Assembly: GCA_040754295.1 (NCBI GenBank)
Contig: JBFMCQ010000012.1
Span: 1-64,000, forward strand
DNA length: 64,000 bases
Source of the DNA: Solimonas sp040754295
GTDB taxonomy: Bacteria; Pseudomonadota; Gammaproteobacteria; Nevskiales; Nevskiaceae
Reading direction: 5' to 3'
Part shown: piece after piece, positions 18,323 through 27,674 of the stretch
Numbering within the stretch: the stretch's first letter is position 1
How the letters are laid out: each line of letters opens with the position of its first letter
Made by a program: the position numbers and the translations under genes
The notes under the pieces: model-generated
What the model was told of the DNA's origin: nothing
Databases searched by the model: none
The model's input: only the letters and a program-made list of their open reading frames with translations

Positions 18323-18700
18323 ATGGACAGCACCACGTTCGAATCGCAGATCCAGTCATTCCGCAAGAAAGTCGACGCGGCGGCCGCTTCGCGCAAGAAG
18401 CAGATTCTTGCGCTGCGCACGAAGGCGGCGGACGCGGCGCTGCATTGGGTCATGGCGCATCGGTCCCGCGTGAATCAGTTCAAGAGCGCGGTGCAAGGCA
18501 CGCCGTTCGCCCACACGTTCGACAAGCTGCTCCAGCTGCTGGAGACCGAGGCGAAGCCGGCGAAGAAGAGTGCCTCGAAGAAGGCTGCGGCGAAGGGGTC
18601 CGGCGCGCGCAAGTCGGCGAGCAAGGTCGCGAAGAAGGCTCCGGCGAAAAAGGCCGCCCGCAAGGCCGCAAAGAAGACCGTCCCGCCGCCGCCGGCCTGA
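18323..18700 (+). CDS. Histone H1-like Lys/Ala-rich protein
   Basis: 125 aa from the ATG at 18323 (AGGGAG 6-7 nt upstream). The first 75 residues form a helical domain (TFESQIQSFRKKVDAAAASR, then WVMAHRSRVNQF). The last 50 are a low-complexity tail of Lys, Ala, Ser and Pro with repeated KKAA/AKK units (KPAKKSASKKAAAKG, KKAPAKKAARKAAKK), like the AlgP/H1-type DNA-binding tails of gammaproteobacteria. Non-specific DNA binding or nucleoid association is expected by analogy. The Lys-rich tail would be a candidate substrate for a lysine methyltransferase; a SET-domain gene lies at 35514. Confidence 0.78.
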   Translation: MDSTTFESQIQSFRKKVDAAAASRKKQILALRTKAADAALHWVMAHRSRVNQFKSAVQGTPFAHTFDKLLQLLETEAKPAKKSASKKAAAKGSGARKSASKVAKKAPAKKAARKAAKKTVPPPPA

Positions 18701-18758
18701 CGCTCCCGCAGCGCCGGATCGCACAGGCGCGACGAAGCGCCCGCCTTCGCGGGGCGAT

Positions 18759-18800
18759 CTGACGTAGATCAACGAGGCGCGGCGCGCGCCCCGCTACCGT
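18759..18800 (+). promoter_or_regulatory. FNR/DNR-like box and -10 before the P-type ATPase gene
   Basis: CTGACGTAGATCAA at 18759-18772 matches the FNR/CRP-family TTGAN-N4-NTCAA palindrome in all but the first base. TACCGT at 18795-18800 sits exactly where a -10 hexamer should be if the box is centred at -41.5. The implied transcription start is near 18807, 27 nt before the start codon. P-type ATPases of this sort are known members of the Anr regulon in pseudomonads, which fits. Confidence 0.6.
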
Positions 18801-18833
18801 CGGCGGTCAGCACAGGCCGCCGCGGAGACCGCA

Positions 18834-21536
18834 TTGCAACCCGATACCGCCCCAGCGCAGAGCTGGCACGCCGCCGACGCGGAAGTGGCGCTGCGTGCGC
18901 TCGACAGCAGCGCACGCGGCCTCGACACCGCGAAAGCCGAGGCGCGGCTGCGCTCCTCGGGGCCGAACCGCCTGCCGCAGGGCCGGCGCCGCAGTGCGTG
19001 GCGGCGTCTGCTGCTGCAGCTCCACAACGTGCTGATTTACGTGCTGCTCGGATCGGCTGGCGTGTCGCTGCTGCTCGGCGAAGCGCTCGACGCAGCGGTG
19101 ATCCTCGTCGTGGTCATCGTCAACGCACTGATCGGCTTCGTCCAGGAAGGGCGGGCCGAGCGTGCACTCGATGCGATCCGCAGCATGATCGATCCGCAGG
19201 CCACGGTGCTGCGCGATGGCCGCCGCAGGACGCTGCCAGCGGAGCAGATCGTGCCGGGCGACATCGTACTGATCGAAGCCGGCGACCGCGTCCCGGCGGA
19301 CCTGCGCCTGATCCGCGCGCGCGGCCTCAAGATCGACGAGGCGATCCTGACCGGCGAGTCGGTTGCTGCCGACAAGGACGTTTCACCGGTGCCTGCCGCG
19401 GCCGCGCTCGGCGACCGCCGCTGCATGGCGTACTCGGGCACCTTCGTCGCAACCGGCCAGGGTGTCGGCGTCGCCGTCGCCACCGGTGCGCGCAGCGAGC
19501 TGGGCCGCATCGGCACGCTGCTCGGCAGCGTGGAGGTGCTGAAGACGCCGATGGTCCGGCAGATCGACCGCTTCGCCAGGCAGCTGACGACGGTGATCCT
19601 CGCCGCGTCGGCGCTGGTGTTCCTGTTCGCCGCCGGTGTGCGCGACTACGCAGCGGCGGATGCGTTCATGATCGTCGTCGGCATCGCCGTGGCGGTGATT
19701 CCCGAGGGCCTGCCGGCGATCGTCACGATCACGCTCGCGATCGGCGTGCGCCGCATGGCGGCGCGCAATGCGATCGTGCGGCGCCTGCCCGCCGTCGAAG
19801 CGCTCGGATCGGTCTCGGTGATCTGCTCGGACAAGACCGGCACGCTGACGCGCAACGAGATGAGCGCGCAGCATGTCGTCGTCTGCGACGCCGAGTACTC
19901 GGTCAGCGGCACCGGTTACGGACCCGGCGGCGGCTTCAGCCGCTTGGGCCGCGACGTCGATCCCGCACGCGAGCCGCTGCTGATGGAGCTGGTGCGCGCC
20001 GGGCTGCTGTGCAACGACGCGAGCCTGCGCCAGACCGCTGCCGGCTGGGTCGTCGACGGCGATCCGATGGAGGGCGCGCTGGTGACGCTGGCGTCCAAGG
20101 CCGTGGCCGATCCCGAGCTGCTGCGCAAGCAGTATCCGCGCCGCGACGAGATTCCGTTCGACGCGCAGCACCGCTTCATGGCGACGCTGCACCACCACGA
20201 CGACGAGGCTTTCATCCTGATCAAGGGGGCGCCGGAGCGCGTGCTGGAGATGTGCACCGAGCAGCGCTGTGCCGGCGGCGTGCAGCCGCTCGAGGCCGAC
20301 GCATGGCGCACGACCGCCGAAGCGCTGGCGGCGCGTGGGCAGCGCGTGCTCGCCTTCGCCACGCGCCGCGCGCAGGCGGATCGGCACACGCTGGCGTTCG
20401 CCGACGTCGAGCACGGCGCGACGCTGCTCGGCCTCGTCGGCTTTCTCGATCCGCCGCGCGAAGAAGCCATCGCCGCGATCGCCGACTGCCGCAGCGCCGG
20501 CATCCGCGTCGCGATGATCACCGGCGACCACGCCGTGACCGCGCGCGAGATCGCGCGCCAGCTCGGCATCGCGCAGGCCCCCGAAGTGCTGACCGGCGCC
20601 GATCTCGACCGCCTCGACGACACCGGGCTGCGCGCCGCCGCGCGCAGCGCCGCCGTGTTCGCACGCACGACGCCGGAGCACAAGCTGCGCCTGGTGCAGG
20701 CGCTGCAGGCCGAAGGCCACACAGTGGCGATGACCGGCGACGGCGTCAACGACGCACCGGCACTCAGGCGCGCCGACGTCGGCGTGGCGATGGGCCGCAA
20801 GGGCACCGAAGCCGCGAAGGAAGCCGCCCAGATCGTGCTCGCCGACGACAACTTCGCGTCGATCGTGGCCGCCGTGCGCGAAGGCCGGACGGTCTACGAC
20901 AACGTGACCAAGGTCATCGGGTGGACGCTGCCGGCCGACGGCGGCGAAGCGATGACGATCATCGCCGCACTCGCGTTCGGTCTGCCGCTGCCGATCACGG
21001 CGCTGCAGATCCTCTGGATCAACATGGTCACCACCGTCGCGCTCGGCCTGACGCTCGCGTTCGAGCCGACCGAGCCGGGGACGATGCAGCGTCCGCCGCG
21101 ACCGGCGTCGCAGCCGATCCTCGGCGGCAGCCTGGTCTGGCGCGTCGTCTACGTGTCGCTGCTGTTCGTCGCAGGCGCCTTCGGCATGTTCTCCTGGGCC
21201 GAGTCACGCGGCCAGCCGATCGAGGTGGCGCGCACGCTCGTCGTCAACACCATCGTCGTCATGGAGGTTTTCTATCTGTTCAGCGTGCGCTATGTGCACG
21301 GCACGTCGCTGAGCTGGCGCGGCGTCGTGGGCACACCGGCGGTGCTGATCGGCGTTGCGACGGTCGCGGTTGCGCAGCTCGCCTTCACCTACCTGCCGCC
21401 GCTGCAGGTCGCATTCGACACGCGCGCCCTCAGCGCGCCCGAAGCCGCCGCAGTGATCGGCGTCGGCGTGCTGCTGCTGTTCCTCGCCGAAATCGAAAAG
21501 CGCGTCCGCCGCCGGCTGTCCGTACGGGCGCGCTAG
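18834..21536 (+). CDS. P-type cation-transporting ATPase (P2/Ca2+-type)
   Basis: 900 aa from a TTG start with GGAG 7 nt upstream. Order: cation-ATPase N-terminal domain, actuator domain with TGES (173-176), membrane helix M4 with IPEGLPA, phosphorylation site DKTGT (D333), nucleotide-binding domain, hinge TGDGVNDAP (634-642) and four to six C-terminal membrane helices. PEGLPA marks the P2 group that includes Ca2+ pumps, and LQILWINMVTTVALGLTLAFEP is shared by many bacterial relatives whose ion is untested. It exports a cation with ATP hydrolysis in the inner membrane. Preceded by an FNR/DNR-like box. Confidence 0.93.
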   Translation: MQPDTAPAQSWHAADAEVALRALDSSARGLDTAKAEARLRSSGPNRLPQGRRRSAWRRLLLQLHNVLIYVLLGSAGVSLLLGEALDAAVILVVVIVNALIGFVQEGRAERALDAIRSMIDPQATVLRDGRRRTLPAEQIVPGDIVLIEAGDRVPADLRLIRARGLKIDEAILTGESVAADKDVSPVPAAAALGDRRCMAYSGTFVATGQGVGVAVATGARSELGRIGTLLGSVEVLKTPMVRQIDRFARQLTTVILAASALVFLFAAGVRDYAAADAFMIVVGIAVAVIPEGLPAIVTITLAIGVRRMAARNAIVRRLPAVEALGSVSVICSDKTGTLTRNEMSAQHVVVCDAEYSVSGTGYGPGGGFSRLGRDVDPAREPLLMELVRAGLLCNDASLRQTAAGWVVDGDPMEGALVTLASKAVADPELLRKQYPRRDEIPFDAQHRFMATLHHHDDEAFILIKGAPERVLEMCTEQRCAGGVQPLEADAWRTTAEALAARGQRVLAFATRRAQADRHTLAFADVEHGATLLGLVGFLDPPREEAIAAIADCRSAGIRVAMITGDHAVTAREIARQLGIAQAPEVLTGADLDRLDDTGLRAAARSAAVFARTTPEHKLRLVQALQAEGHTVAMTGDGVNDAPALRRADVGVAMGRKGTEAAKEAAQIVLADDNFASIVAAVREGRTVYDNVTKVIGWTLPADGGEAMTIIAALAFGLPLPITALQILWINMVTTVALGLTLAFEPTEPGTMQRPPRPASQPILGGSLVWRVVYVSLLFVAGAFGMFSWAESRGQPIEVARTLVVNTIVVMEVFYLFSVRYVHGTSLSWRGVVGTPAVLIGVATVAVAQLAFTYLPPLQVAFDTRALSAPEAAAVIGVGVLLLFLAEIEKRVRRRLSVRAR

Positions 21537-21590
21537 GAGCCTGGCATCGTCTGCCTGCCGTTCGGCGCGCCGGTCGAGGGCGGCGTCTCC

Positions 21591-22283
21591 TTATGGCTGC
21601 AGCAGCTCCGGCAGCTTCGACGCCGGAGCGCGCAGCACCTCGTCGAACACCTCCGAGCCTTCGGTCTCCTCGGGATTGATTTCGACCAGCCGCGCACGCC
21701 GCCGGCGGGCGGCGGGAATCAGTCCCGCCGCCGGCCAAACGACGGCCGAAGTGCCGATCGCGATGAACAGCTCGCAGGCCTCGACCAGCGCGTGCGCGCG
21801 CGCGAACACCGCCTCGTCGACGGGGTCACCGAACCAGGTGATGTCCGGACGCAGCGGCATGCCGCACTGTGCGCAGTTGCGCGCCGCGAACGCACCGGCG
21901 CCGGCGTCTTCACGCGCGCCGTGCCGCGCGCAGCGCATCCGCCACAGACTGCCGTGCAACTCCGCGGCGACGTGGCTGCCGGCTCGCTGGTGCATGCCGT
22001 CGATGTTCTGCGTGACGATGCTCAGGGACGGATGCGCGCGCTGCAGCGCGGTCAGATGCCGGTGCCCGGCGTGCGGCGCACAGTCGAGCACGTGCCGGCG
22101 CCGCAGCTCGTGGAAATCGAGCACCTTGCGGGGATCGCGCCGGAACGCCGCCTCGCAGGCGTAGTCCTCGTAGTTGTACTGCTGCCAGATGCCACCGCGG
22201 CCGCGGTAGGTGGGCACGCCGCTTTCGGCCGACATCCCGGCGCCGGTGAAGACGACGATGCGCGAGTAGTCGGAGAGCTTCAT
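21591..22283 (-). CDS. cobB: Sirtuin: NAD-dependent protein deacylase (CobB-like)
   Basis: 230 aa from the ATG at 22283, where the SIR2 fold begins; the frame stays open upstream through the repeat region and is not coding there. Motifs: FTGAGMSAESG (NAD binding), YRGRGGIW, TQNIDGMHQRAG and the catalytic His in ELHGS. A reduced zinc-binding set (CARH, later CAQC) and FGD follow. It removes acyl groups from lysines using NAD+. It ends the convergent pair with the P-type ATPase and starts beside a palindromic repeat. Confidence 0.92.
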   Translation of the reverse strand: MKLSDYSRIVVFTGAGMSAESGVPTYRGRGGIWQQYNYEDYACEAAFRRDPRKVLDFHELRRRHVLDCAPHAGHRHLTALQRAHPSLSIVTQNIDGMHQRAGSHVAAELHGSLWRMRCARHGAREDAGAGAFAARNCAQCGMPLRPDITWFGDPVDEAVFARAHALVEACELFIAIGTSAVVWPAAGLIPAARRRRARLVEINPEETEGSEVFDEVLRAPASKLPELLQP

Positions 22284-22292
22284 GCGCTTGCG

Positions 22293-22370
22293 GCGGATGC
22301 TGCGGTTCGCCTGCGGCTCACCGCATCCTGCACAGGTTCGTAGGACGCGGTGAGCGCAGCGAACCGCATC
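22293..22370. repeat. Long REP-like inverted repeat
   Basis: Two arms of about 30 bp, GATGCTGCGGTTCGCC...CACCGCATCC (22296-22327) and GTAGGACGCGGTGAGC...GAACCGCATC (22340-22370), are near-complements separated by about 10 bp. The element sits between the peroxiredoxin and sirtuin genes, both on the minus strand, and could terminate or attenuate read-through. A degenerate single arm occurs at 12451. The GTAGGAYGCGGTGAGC pattern is common among proteobacterial REP families. Confidence 0.7.
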
Positions 22371-22872
22371 AGGCGAGCTGCTTGAGCATCGTCTCCGCGC
22401 CGGACACCTCGAACTTGCCGCCGGCCTCGACATTGAGCTGCTTGACGACGCCGTCGTCGACCAGCATCGAGTAGCGCTGCGAGCGCACGCCCATGCCGCG
22501 CGCGGTCAGATCCATGTCCAGGCCCAGTGCCTTGCTCCACGCGCCGCTGTCGCTGAGCATGCGCAGCTTGCCGGTCGCGCCCTGGTCCCTGCCCCACGCG
22601 GCCATGACGAAGGCGTCGTTGGTCGCGACACACCAGATCTCGTCGACCTGCTTCGCCTTGAATTTGTCGTAATTCTCGACGTAGCCCGGCAGGTGCTGCA
22701 TCGAGCACGTGGGCGTGAACGCACCGGGCACGGCGAAGATCACGATCTTCTTGCCCTTGACCGCCGCGCCCACGTCGACCTCCTTGGGACTGAGCGGGCA
22801 GCCGGTCTTGGAATCGAACTCCGTTGCTTCCTGCAGCTTGCCTTCGGGAAGGCGGTCGCCAAGCTTGATCAT
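22369..22872 (-). CDS. Peroxiredoxin, Prx5/AhpE-like (2-Cys, glutaredoxin-type family)
   Basis: 167 aa from the ATG at 22872, preceded by GGAGG at 6 nt; a second ATG at 22878 overlaps the SD sequence and is unlikely. The Prx5 signature is clear: FAVPGAFTPTCSMQHLPGY with the peroxidatic Cys at residue 56, and later RSQRYSMLVDDGVV. It reduces hydroperoxides with thiol donors. The REP-like element lies just past its stop. Its promoter region faces the norB promoter, so it is divergent from the denitrification operon. Confidence 0.93.
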   Translation of the reverse strand: MIKLGDRLPEGKLQEATEFDSKTGCPLSPKEVDVGAAVKGKKIVIFAVPGAFTPTCSMQHLPGYVENYDKFKAKQVDEIWCVATNDAFVMAAWGRDQGATGKLRMLSDSGAWSKALGLDMDLTARGMGVRSQRYSMLVDDGVVKQLNVEAGGKFEVSGAETMLKQLA

Positions 22873-22979
22873 CGTCATCCTCCTGGATAGGGAGCCCATC
22901 GGAGTCCCCGATGATAGGGCAACTGACGCCGATCGGCGCGCCGGACAGGCGGACACCGCAACTGCCCTCCTGCCGCCTG

Positions 22980-23021
22980 TTGACGCAGGTCAATGAGCGC
23001 GCGGCGCTCAACTGGAAAGAT
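22980..23021 (+). promoter_or_regulatory. FNR/DNR box and -10 of the denitrification operon
   Basis: TTGACGCAGGTCAA at 22980-22993 is a perfect 5-4-5 dyad (TTGAC/GTCAA) of the FNR/DNR/NNR type. AAAGAT at 23016-23021 lies exactly at -12 to -7 if the box is centred at -41.5, giving a start near 23028. DNR-type regulators switch on nir and nor genes under low oxygen plus NO; which family member binds here cannot be told. Confidence 0.8.
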
Positions 23022-23062
23022 GCACGCTGCATCTTTTCCATGCCCTTTGACCTGGAGCCTCG

Positions 23063-25357
23063 GTGAATCCCACCCAACGTCTGTGGACCGCGCTCGCCGT
23101 GATCCTCGCCGCATCCTTCGCAGTGCTCGGCTGGATGGGGCGCGAGATCCATGTCGCCGCGCCGCCGGTCCCCGACAAGGTCGTCCGCGCCAGCGGTGAG
23201 GTGCTGTTCACGCGCGCCGACTTCGACACCGGCCGCGAGGTCTGGCAGAGCATCGGCGGGCATCAGCTCGGCTCGGTCTGGGGCCATGGCAGCTATGTCG
23301 CGCCCGACTGGTCGGCGGACTGGCTGCATCGTGAGGCAAGCGGCCTGCTCGATCACTGGGCACAGGCGGAGCATCGACGCGACTTTGCCGCGCTCGACCG
23401 CGTGCACCAGGCAGCGTTCGAGACGCGGCTGCGCGAGGAGATCCGTGCCAACACTTACGACCCGGCCACCGGCGTGCTCACGATCTCGGACGCGCGCGCA
23501 GCGGTGATCCGCAGCGTCGCCGATCACTACCGGCGCCTGTTCAGCGACGATCCCGCGCTGCACGTCCTGCGCGACGACTATGCGATCGCCGAGAACGCGA
23601 TCCCCGATCCGGCGCGCCGCGAGGCGATGACCGCGTTCTTCTTCTGGTCGGCCTGGGCGGCGGTGACCGAGCGCCCCGGCGACACCAAGAGCTACACCAA
23701 CAACTGGCCGCACGACGCGCTGGTCGGCAACGAGCCGACGGCGTCGACCTATCTGTGGACCTTTGCCAGCATCGTCTTCCTGCTCGCCGGCGTCGGCGCG
23801 CTGGCCTGGCATCACGCCGTTTCTGGTGCAGCGAGCGGCCACGACGAGCGCCTCGAGCGCGCACCGCAGACCGATCCGCTCGCGACGATCAAGGCAACGC
23901 CGTCGATGCGCGCGACGATCAAGTACTTCTGGCTGGTCGTCGCGCTGTTCGGCGTGCAGGTGCTGCTCGGCGCGGTCACCGCGCACTACGCGGTCGAGGG
24001 GCAGGCCTTCTACGGTTTTGCGCTGTCGGAGATCCTGCCGTACTCGCTGTCGCGGACCTGGCACACGCAGCTGTCGGTGCTGTGGATCGCCACCGCCTGG
24101 CTCGCCACCGGCCTGTACATCGCACCGGCGCTGTCCGGCCACGAGCCGCGCTTCCAGCGCCTGGGCGTGAATGTCCTGTTCGGCGCGCTGCTGGTCGTCG
24201 TCGTCGGCGCCTTCTCCGGCCAGTGGTTCGCGGTGATGCAGCGCATGGGGCTCGAATACAACTTCTGGTTCGGCCACCAGGGCTGGGAGTACGTCGATCT
24301 CGGCCGCTTCTGGCAGATCGGCCTGTTCATCGGCCTGATGCTGTGGCTGCTGCTCGTCGGCCGCGCGCTGTGGCCGGCGCTCAAGGCGCGCGGCAGCGAG
24401 ACGCGCACGCTGACCTGGATGCTGTTCCTGTCGACGGTCGCGATCGGCCTGTTCTACGCCGCCGGCCTGATGTGGGGGCGCCACACGCACCTGGCGATGG
24501 TCGAATACTGGCGCTGGTGGGTCGTGCACCTCTGGGTCGAGGGCTTCTTCGAGGTGTTCGCGACCGCAGTGATCGCACTGCTCTTCGCCCGCATGGGCCT
24601 CGTTCGCACCGCGAATGCCACGACGGCGGTGCTGTTCGCCACCATCGTGTTCCTCACCGGCGGCGTGCTCGGCACCTTCCACCACCTGTACTGGACCGGA
24701 ACGCCGACCGCCGTGCTCGCGCTCGGTGCCTCGTTCTCGGCGCTCGAAGTCGTGCCGCTGGTGCTGATCGGCTTCGAGGCCTATCAGACCTATCGTCATT
24801 CCAAGGCGACACCGTGGGTCGCGGCCTATCGCTGGCCGATCCTGTTCTTCGTCGCCGTTGCGTTCTGGAATCTGGTCGGCGCCGGCCTGTTCGGCTTTCT
24901 CATCAATCCGCCGCTGGCGCTGTACTACATGCAGGGCCTGAACACGACGCCGCTGCATGGCCACACCGCACTGTTCGGCGTCTACGGCATGCTCGGCATC
25001 GGCCTGATGCTGTTCTGCCTGCGCGGGCTCGCACGCCGCGAGGCCTGGAACGACGGCCTGCTCAAGCTTTCGTTCTGGTCGCTGAACATCGGGCTCGCGG
25101 CGATGGCGCTGTTCTCGCTGCTGCCCTACGGCATCCTGCAGGTCAAGGCCAGCGTCGAGCACGGCTTCTGGTACGCGCGCTCGGCGGAGTTCCTGCAACA
25201 GCCGCTGATGCAGCTGCTGGTCTGGCTGCGCGTCCCTGGCGACGTCATCTTCAGCGTCGGCGTGCTGGCGCTGGCCTGGTTCGTGATCCGGCTCTGGATC
25301 GGTCCGGTGCGCCGCACCGCCGCCGATGTGCGTGAGCGGCTCGCTGCAGTCAAGTAA
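23063..25357 (+). CDS. norB: Quinol-dependent nitric oxide reductase (qNOR)
   Basis: 764 aa from a GTG start. The length and layout are those of single-subunit qNOR: an N-terminal helix, a periplasmic domain (about 35-210, with VWQSIGGHQLGSVWGHGSYVAPDWSADWL) and then a haem-copper-oxidase-like bundle of about 12 helices. Conserved His-bearing segments include RTWHTQLSVLW, VVHLWVEGFFE, LGTFHHLYWTG and LHGHTALFGVYG. It reduces two NO to N2O with electrons from quinol in the inner membrane. First gene of a five-gene operon behind a DNR/FNR box; 20 bp separate it from nirK. Confidence 0.95.
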   Translation: MNPTQRLWTALAVILAASFAVLGWMGREIHVAAPPVPDKVVRASGEVLFTRADFDTGREVWQSIGGHQLGSVWGHGSYVAPDWSADWLHREASGLLDHWAQAEHRRDFAALDRVHQAAFETRLREEIRANTYDPATGVLTISDARAAVIRSVADHYRRLFSDDPALHVLRDDYAIAENAIPDPARREAMTAFFFWSAWAAVTERPGDTKSYTNNWPHDALVGNEPTASTYLWTFASIVFLLAGVGALAWHHAVSGAASGHDERLERAPQTDPLATIKATPSMRATIKYFWLVVALFGVQVLLGAVTAHYAVEGQAFYGFALSEILPYSLSRTWHTQLSVLWIATAWLATGLYIAPALSGHEPRFQRLGVNVLFGALLVVVVGAFSGQWFAVMQRMGLEYNFWFGHQGWEYVDLGRFWQIGLFIGLMLWLLLVGRALWPALKARGSETRTLTWMLFLSTVAIGLFYAAGLMWGRHTHLAMVEYWRWWVVHLWVEGFFEVFATAVIALLFARMGLVRTANATTAVLFATIVFLTGGVLGTFHHLYWTGTPTAVLALGASFSALEVVPLVLIGFEAYQTYRHSKATPWVAAYRWPILFFVAVAFWNLVGAGLFGFLINPPLALYYMQGLNTTPLHGHTALFGVYGMLGIGLMLFCLRGLARREAWNDGLLKLSFWSLNIGLAAMALFSLLPYGILQVKASVEHGFWYARSAEFLQQPLMQLLVWLRVPGDVIFSVGVLALAWFVIRLWIGPVRRTAADVRERLAAVK

Positions 25358-25377
25358 CGAGACTCCAAGGAAATCCC

Positions 25378-26892
25378 ATGCTCAAGCGACCCGTTCATCC
25401 GGCGGCCTGCGTGCTCGCCGCGGTACTGCTCGCCGGCTGCGGCGACCCGCCGGCGCCGGCGGCCGCGCCCGCCCCCTCGGCGAGCGCCGACACCGGCGGC
25501 TCCGCCAAGGGCGATTTCGGTCCGCCGCAGGGCGCGCCGATCCACGCCATCCTCACCGATCCGCCGCAGGTGCCGCCGCCGGTCGGCCGCGACCATCCGG
25601 CGAAGGTCATCGTCGATCTCGAAGTCATCGAGAAGGACCTGGAGATCTCCGAGGGCGTGACGTACACGTTCTGGACGTTCGGCGGCACCGTGCCCGGCAG
25701 CTTCATCCGCGTGCGCCAGGGCGACACGGTCGAGTTCCACCTGAAGAACCACCCGTCGTCGAAGATGCCGCACAACATCGACCTGCACGGCGTCACCGGC
25801 CCCGGCGGCGGCGCGGCCTCGAGCTTCACCGCGCCGGGGCACGAGTCGCAGTTCACGTTCAAGGCGCTCAACCAGGGCCTGTACATCTACCACTGCGCAA
25901 CCGCGCCGGTGGGCATGCACGTGGCCAACGGCATGTACGGCCTGATCCTGGTCGAGCCGCCGCAGGGACTGCCCGAGGTCGACAAGGAGTATTACGTCGT
26001 GCAGGGCGATTTCTACACGGTCGGCAAGTATCGCGAGAAGGGCTATCAGCCCTTCGACATGCAGAAGGCGATCGACGAGAACGCGACCTACGTGCTGTTC
26101 AACGGCTCGGAATCCGCACTGGTCGGCGACCAGGCGCTCAAGGCCAAGGTCGGCGAGACGGTCCGCCTCTATGTCGGCAACGGCGGGCCCAACCTCGTGT
26201 CGAGCTTCCATGTCATCGGTGAGATCTTCGACAAGCTCTGGTTCGAGGGCGGCACGCGTTACCAGGAAAACGTGCAGACGACGCTGATTCCGGCCGGCGG
26301 TGCAGCGATCACCGAGTTCCGCCTCGAAGTGCCGGGCAGCTACGTGCTCGTCGATCACTCGATCTTCCGCGCATTCAACAAGGGCGCGCTGGCGATCCTC
26401 AAGGTCGACGGCCCCGAGAACAAGGCGATCTACTCGGGCAAGGAGGTCGATGCCGTCTATCTGGGCGACAAGGCCGCGGACGCAACGGCGGTGGCGGAAG
26501 TCACGCAGGCCGCGGCCGCGGGCGAGGCGACCAAGGAGCAGCGCATCAAGGCCGGCGCGGTGCTGTACAAGGGCACCTGCTCGGTCTGTCACCAGGACAA
26601 CGGCGAAGGCCTGCCCGAGGTGTTCCCGCCGCTGGCCCAATCCGACTTCCTGATGGCCGATCCCGGGCGCGCGATCGAGATCGTGCTCAACGGCCTGAGC
26701 GGGCCGGTCACGGTCAACGGCAAGAGCTACAACTCGGTGATGCCGCCGATGAGCCAGCTCAATGACGACGAGGTCGCGAACATCCTCAGCTTCGTGATGA
26801 ACAGCTGGGGCAATCGTGCGGATCCCGTCACGCCGGCCGAGGTCGCACAGGTGCGTGCGACGACCGAGCGGCCGGAAGGCGCGGCGCACTGA
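25378..26892 (+). CDS. nirK: Copper nitrite reductase NirK with fused C-terminal cytochrome c
   Basis: 504 aa. A lipoprotein-type signal (AACVLAAVLLAGC) suggests membrane anchoring. Two cupredoxin domains follow (about 60-360). Type 1 copper ligands: H132, C173, H181, M186. Type 2 ligands: H137, H172, H278. The SSFHVIGEIFDKLW and LVDHSIFRAFNKGAL stretches are of the AniA kind. A cytochrome c domain (about 385-490) has C401-S-V-C404-H405 and a Met ligand in SVMPPM (M455 or M458). It reduces nitrite to NO; the tethered haem probably delivers electrons, as in known three-domain NirKs. The stop overlaps the nirV start (TGATG). Confidence 0.96.
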   Translation: MLKRPVHPAACVLAAVLLAGCGDPPAPAAAPAPSASADTGGSAKGDFGPPQGAPIHAILTDPPQVPPPVGRDHPAKVIVDLEVIEKDLEISEGVTYTFWTFGGTVPGSFIRVRQGDTVEFHLKNHPSSKMPHNIDLHGVTGPGGGAASSFTAPGHESQFTFKALNQGLYIYHCATAPVGMHVANGMYGLILVEPPQGLPEVDKEYYVVQGDFYTVGKYREKGYQPFDMQKAIDENATYVLFNGSESALVGDQALKAKVGETVRLYVGNGGPNLVSSFHVIGEIFDKLWFEGGTRYQENVQTTLIPAGGAAITEFRLEVPGSYVLVDHSIFRAFNKGALAILKVDGPENKAIYSGKEVDAVYLGDKAADATAVAEVTQAAAAGEATKEQRIKAGAVLYKGTCSVCHQDNGEGLPEVFPPLAQSDFLMADPGRAIEIVLNGLSGPVTVNGKSYNSVMPPMSQLNDDEVANILSFVMNSWGNRADPVTPAEVAQVRATTERPEGAAH

Positions 26893-27674
26893 TGGGAAGC
26901 GCCGTATCACGGTTCGCGGTGCTGCTGATGCTGATCGGCGCCGGCGGCGCGGCGGCGGGCGACGGCTACGTGCCGATCCCCGGCGGCAGGTTTCGCTCGG
27001 TGCTGCCGCCGGCGCCCGGCGTCGAGGACGTCGGCGTGGCACCCTACCGGCTCGCACGCACGCCGGTGACCAACGCCGAATTCCTCGCCTTCGTGCAGCG
27101 CCAGCCGCAGTGGCGGCGCGACCGCGTCGCGCGGCTGTTCGCCGACGCGAGCTATCTCGGGCACTGGCACAGCGCCGATGCGCCGGGTGCCGCCGCACCG
27201 CCGGACGCGCCGGTCGTGCACGTCAGTTGGTTCGCCGCAACCGCCTACTGCGAGTCGATCGGTGCGCGCCTGCCGACCTGGTACGAATGGGAGTACGCGG
27301 CCGCGGCCGACGAGACGCGCGCCGACGCGCGCGGCGATCCGGCGCTGCGCTCACGCATGCTGGACTGGTACGCGCGCACGGCGGACGCGCCGGCTGCGGT
27401 CGGCAGCACGCCGGCCAACGTCTACGGCGTGCACGATCTGCACGCCCTGGTCTGGGAATGGGTCGGCGACTTCAATGCGCTGCTGGTGAGCACCGACAGC
27501 CGCGAACAGGGCGAGGACCCGGACCGGCTGAAGTTCTGTGGCGCCGGCGCGCTGACGATGCAGGACAAGGAAAACTATGCCGTGCTGATGCGCATCGCGA
27601 TGCTCAGCAGCCTGCAAGCTGCCTACACGACGGCGAACCTCGGCTTTCGCTGCGCGCAGGACGGCGTGAAATGA
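26892..27674 (+). CDS. nirV: NirV-like formylglycine-generating-enzyme-family protein
   Basis: 260 aa with a Sec signal (residues 1-22, RFAVLLMLIGAGGAAAG). The body is an FGE-sulfatase domain: PIPGGRFRSVLP, LARTPVTNAEFLAFV, VSWFAATAYCESIGARLPTWYEWEYAA and LVWEWVGDFN, ending in ANLGFRC. NirV proteins are encoded next to nirK in many denitrifiers; the role is unclear. They are thought to help NirK maturation, and the catalytic Cys pair of true FGEs is not evident. The start shares one base with the nirK stop and the stop overlaps the sco start by 4 bp, so all are cotranscribed. Confidence 0.9.
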   Translation: MGSAVSRFAVLLMLIGAGGAAAGDGYVPIPGGRFRSVLPPAPGVEDVGVAPYRLARTPVTNAEFLAFVQRQPQWRRDRVARLFADASYLGHWHSADAPGAAAPPDAPVVHVSWFAATAYCESIGARLPTWYEWEYAAAADETRADARGDPALRSRMLDWYARTADAPAAVGSTPANVYGVHDLHALVWEWVGDFNALLVSTDSREQGEDPDRLKFCGAGALTMQDKENYAVLMRIAMLSSLQAAYTTANLGFRCAQDGVK

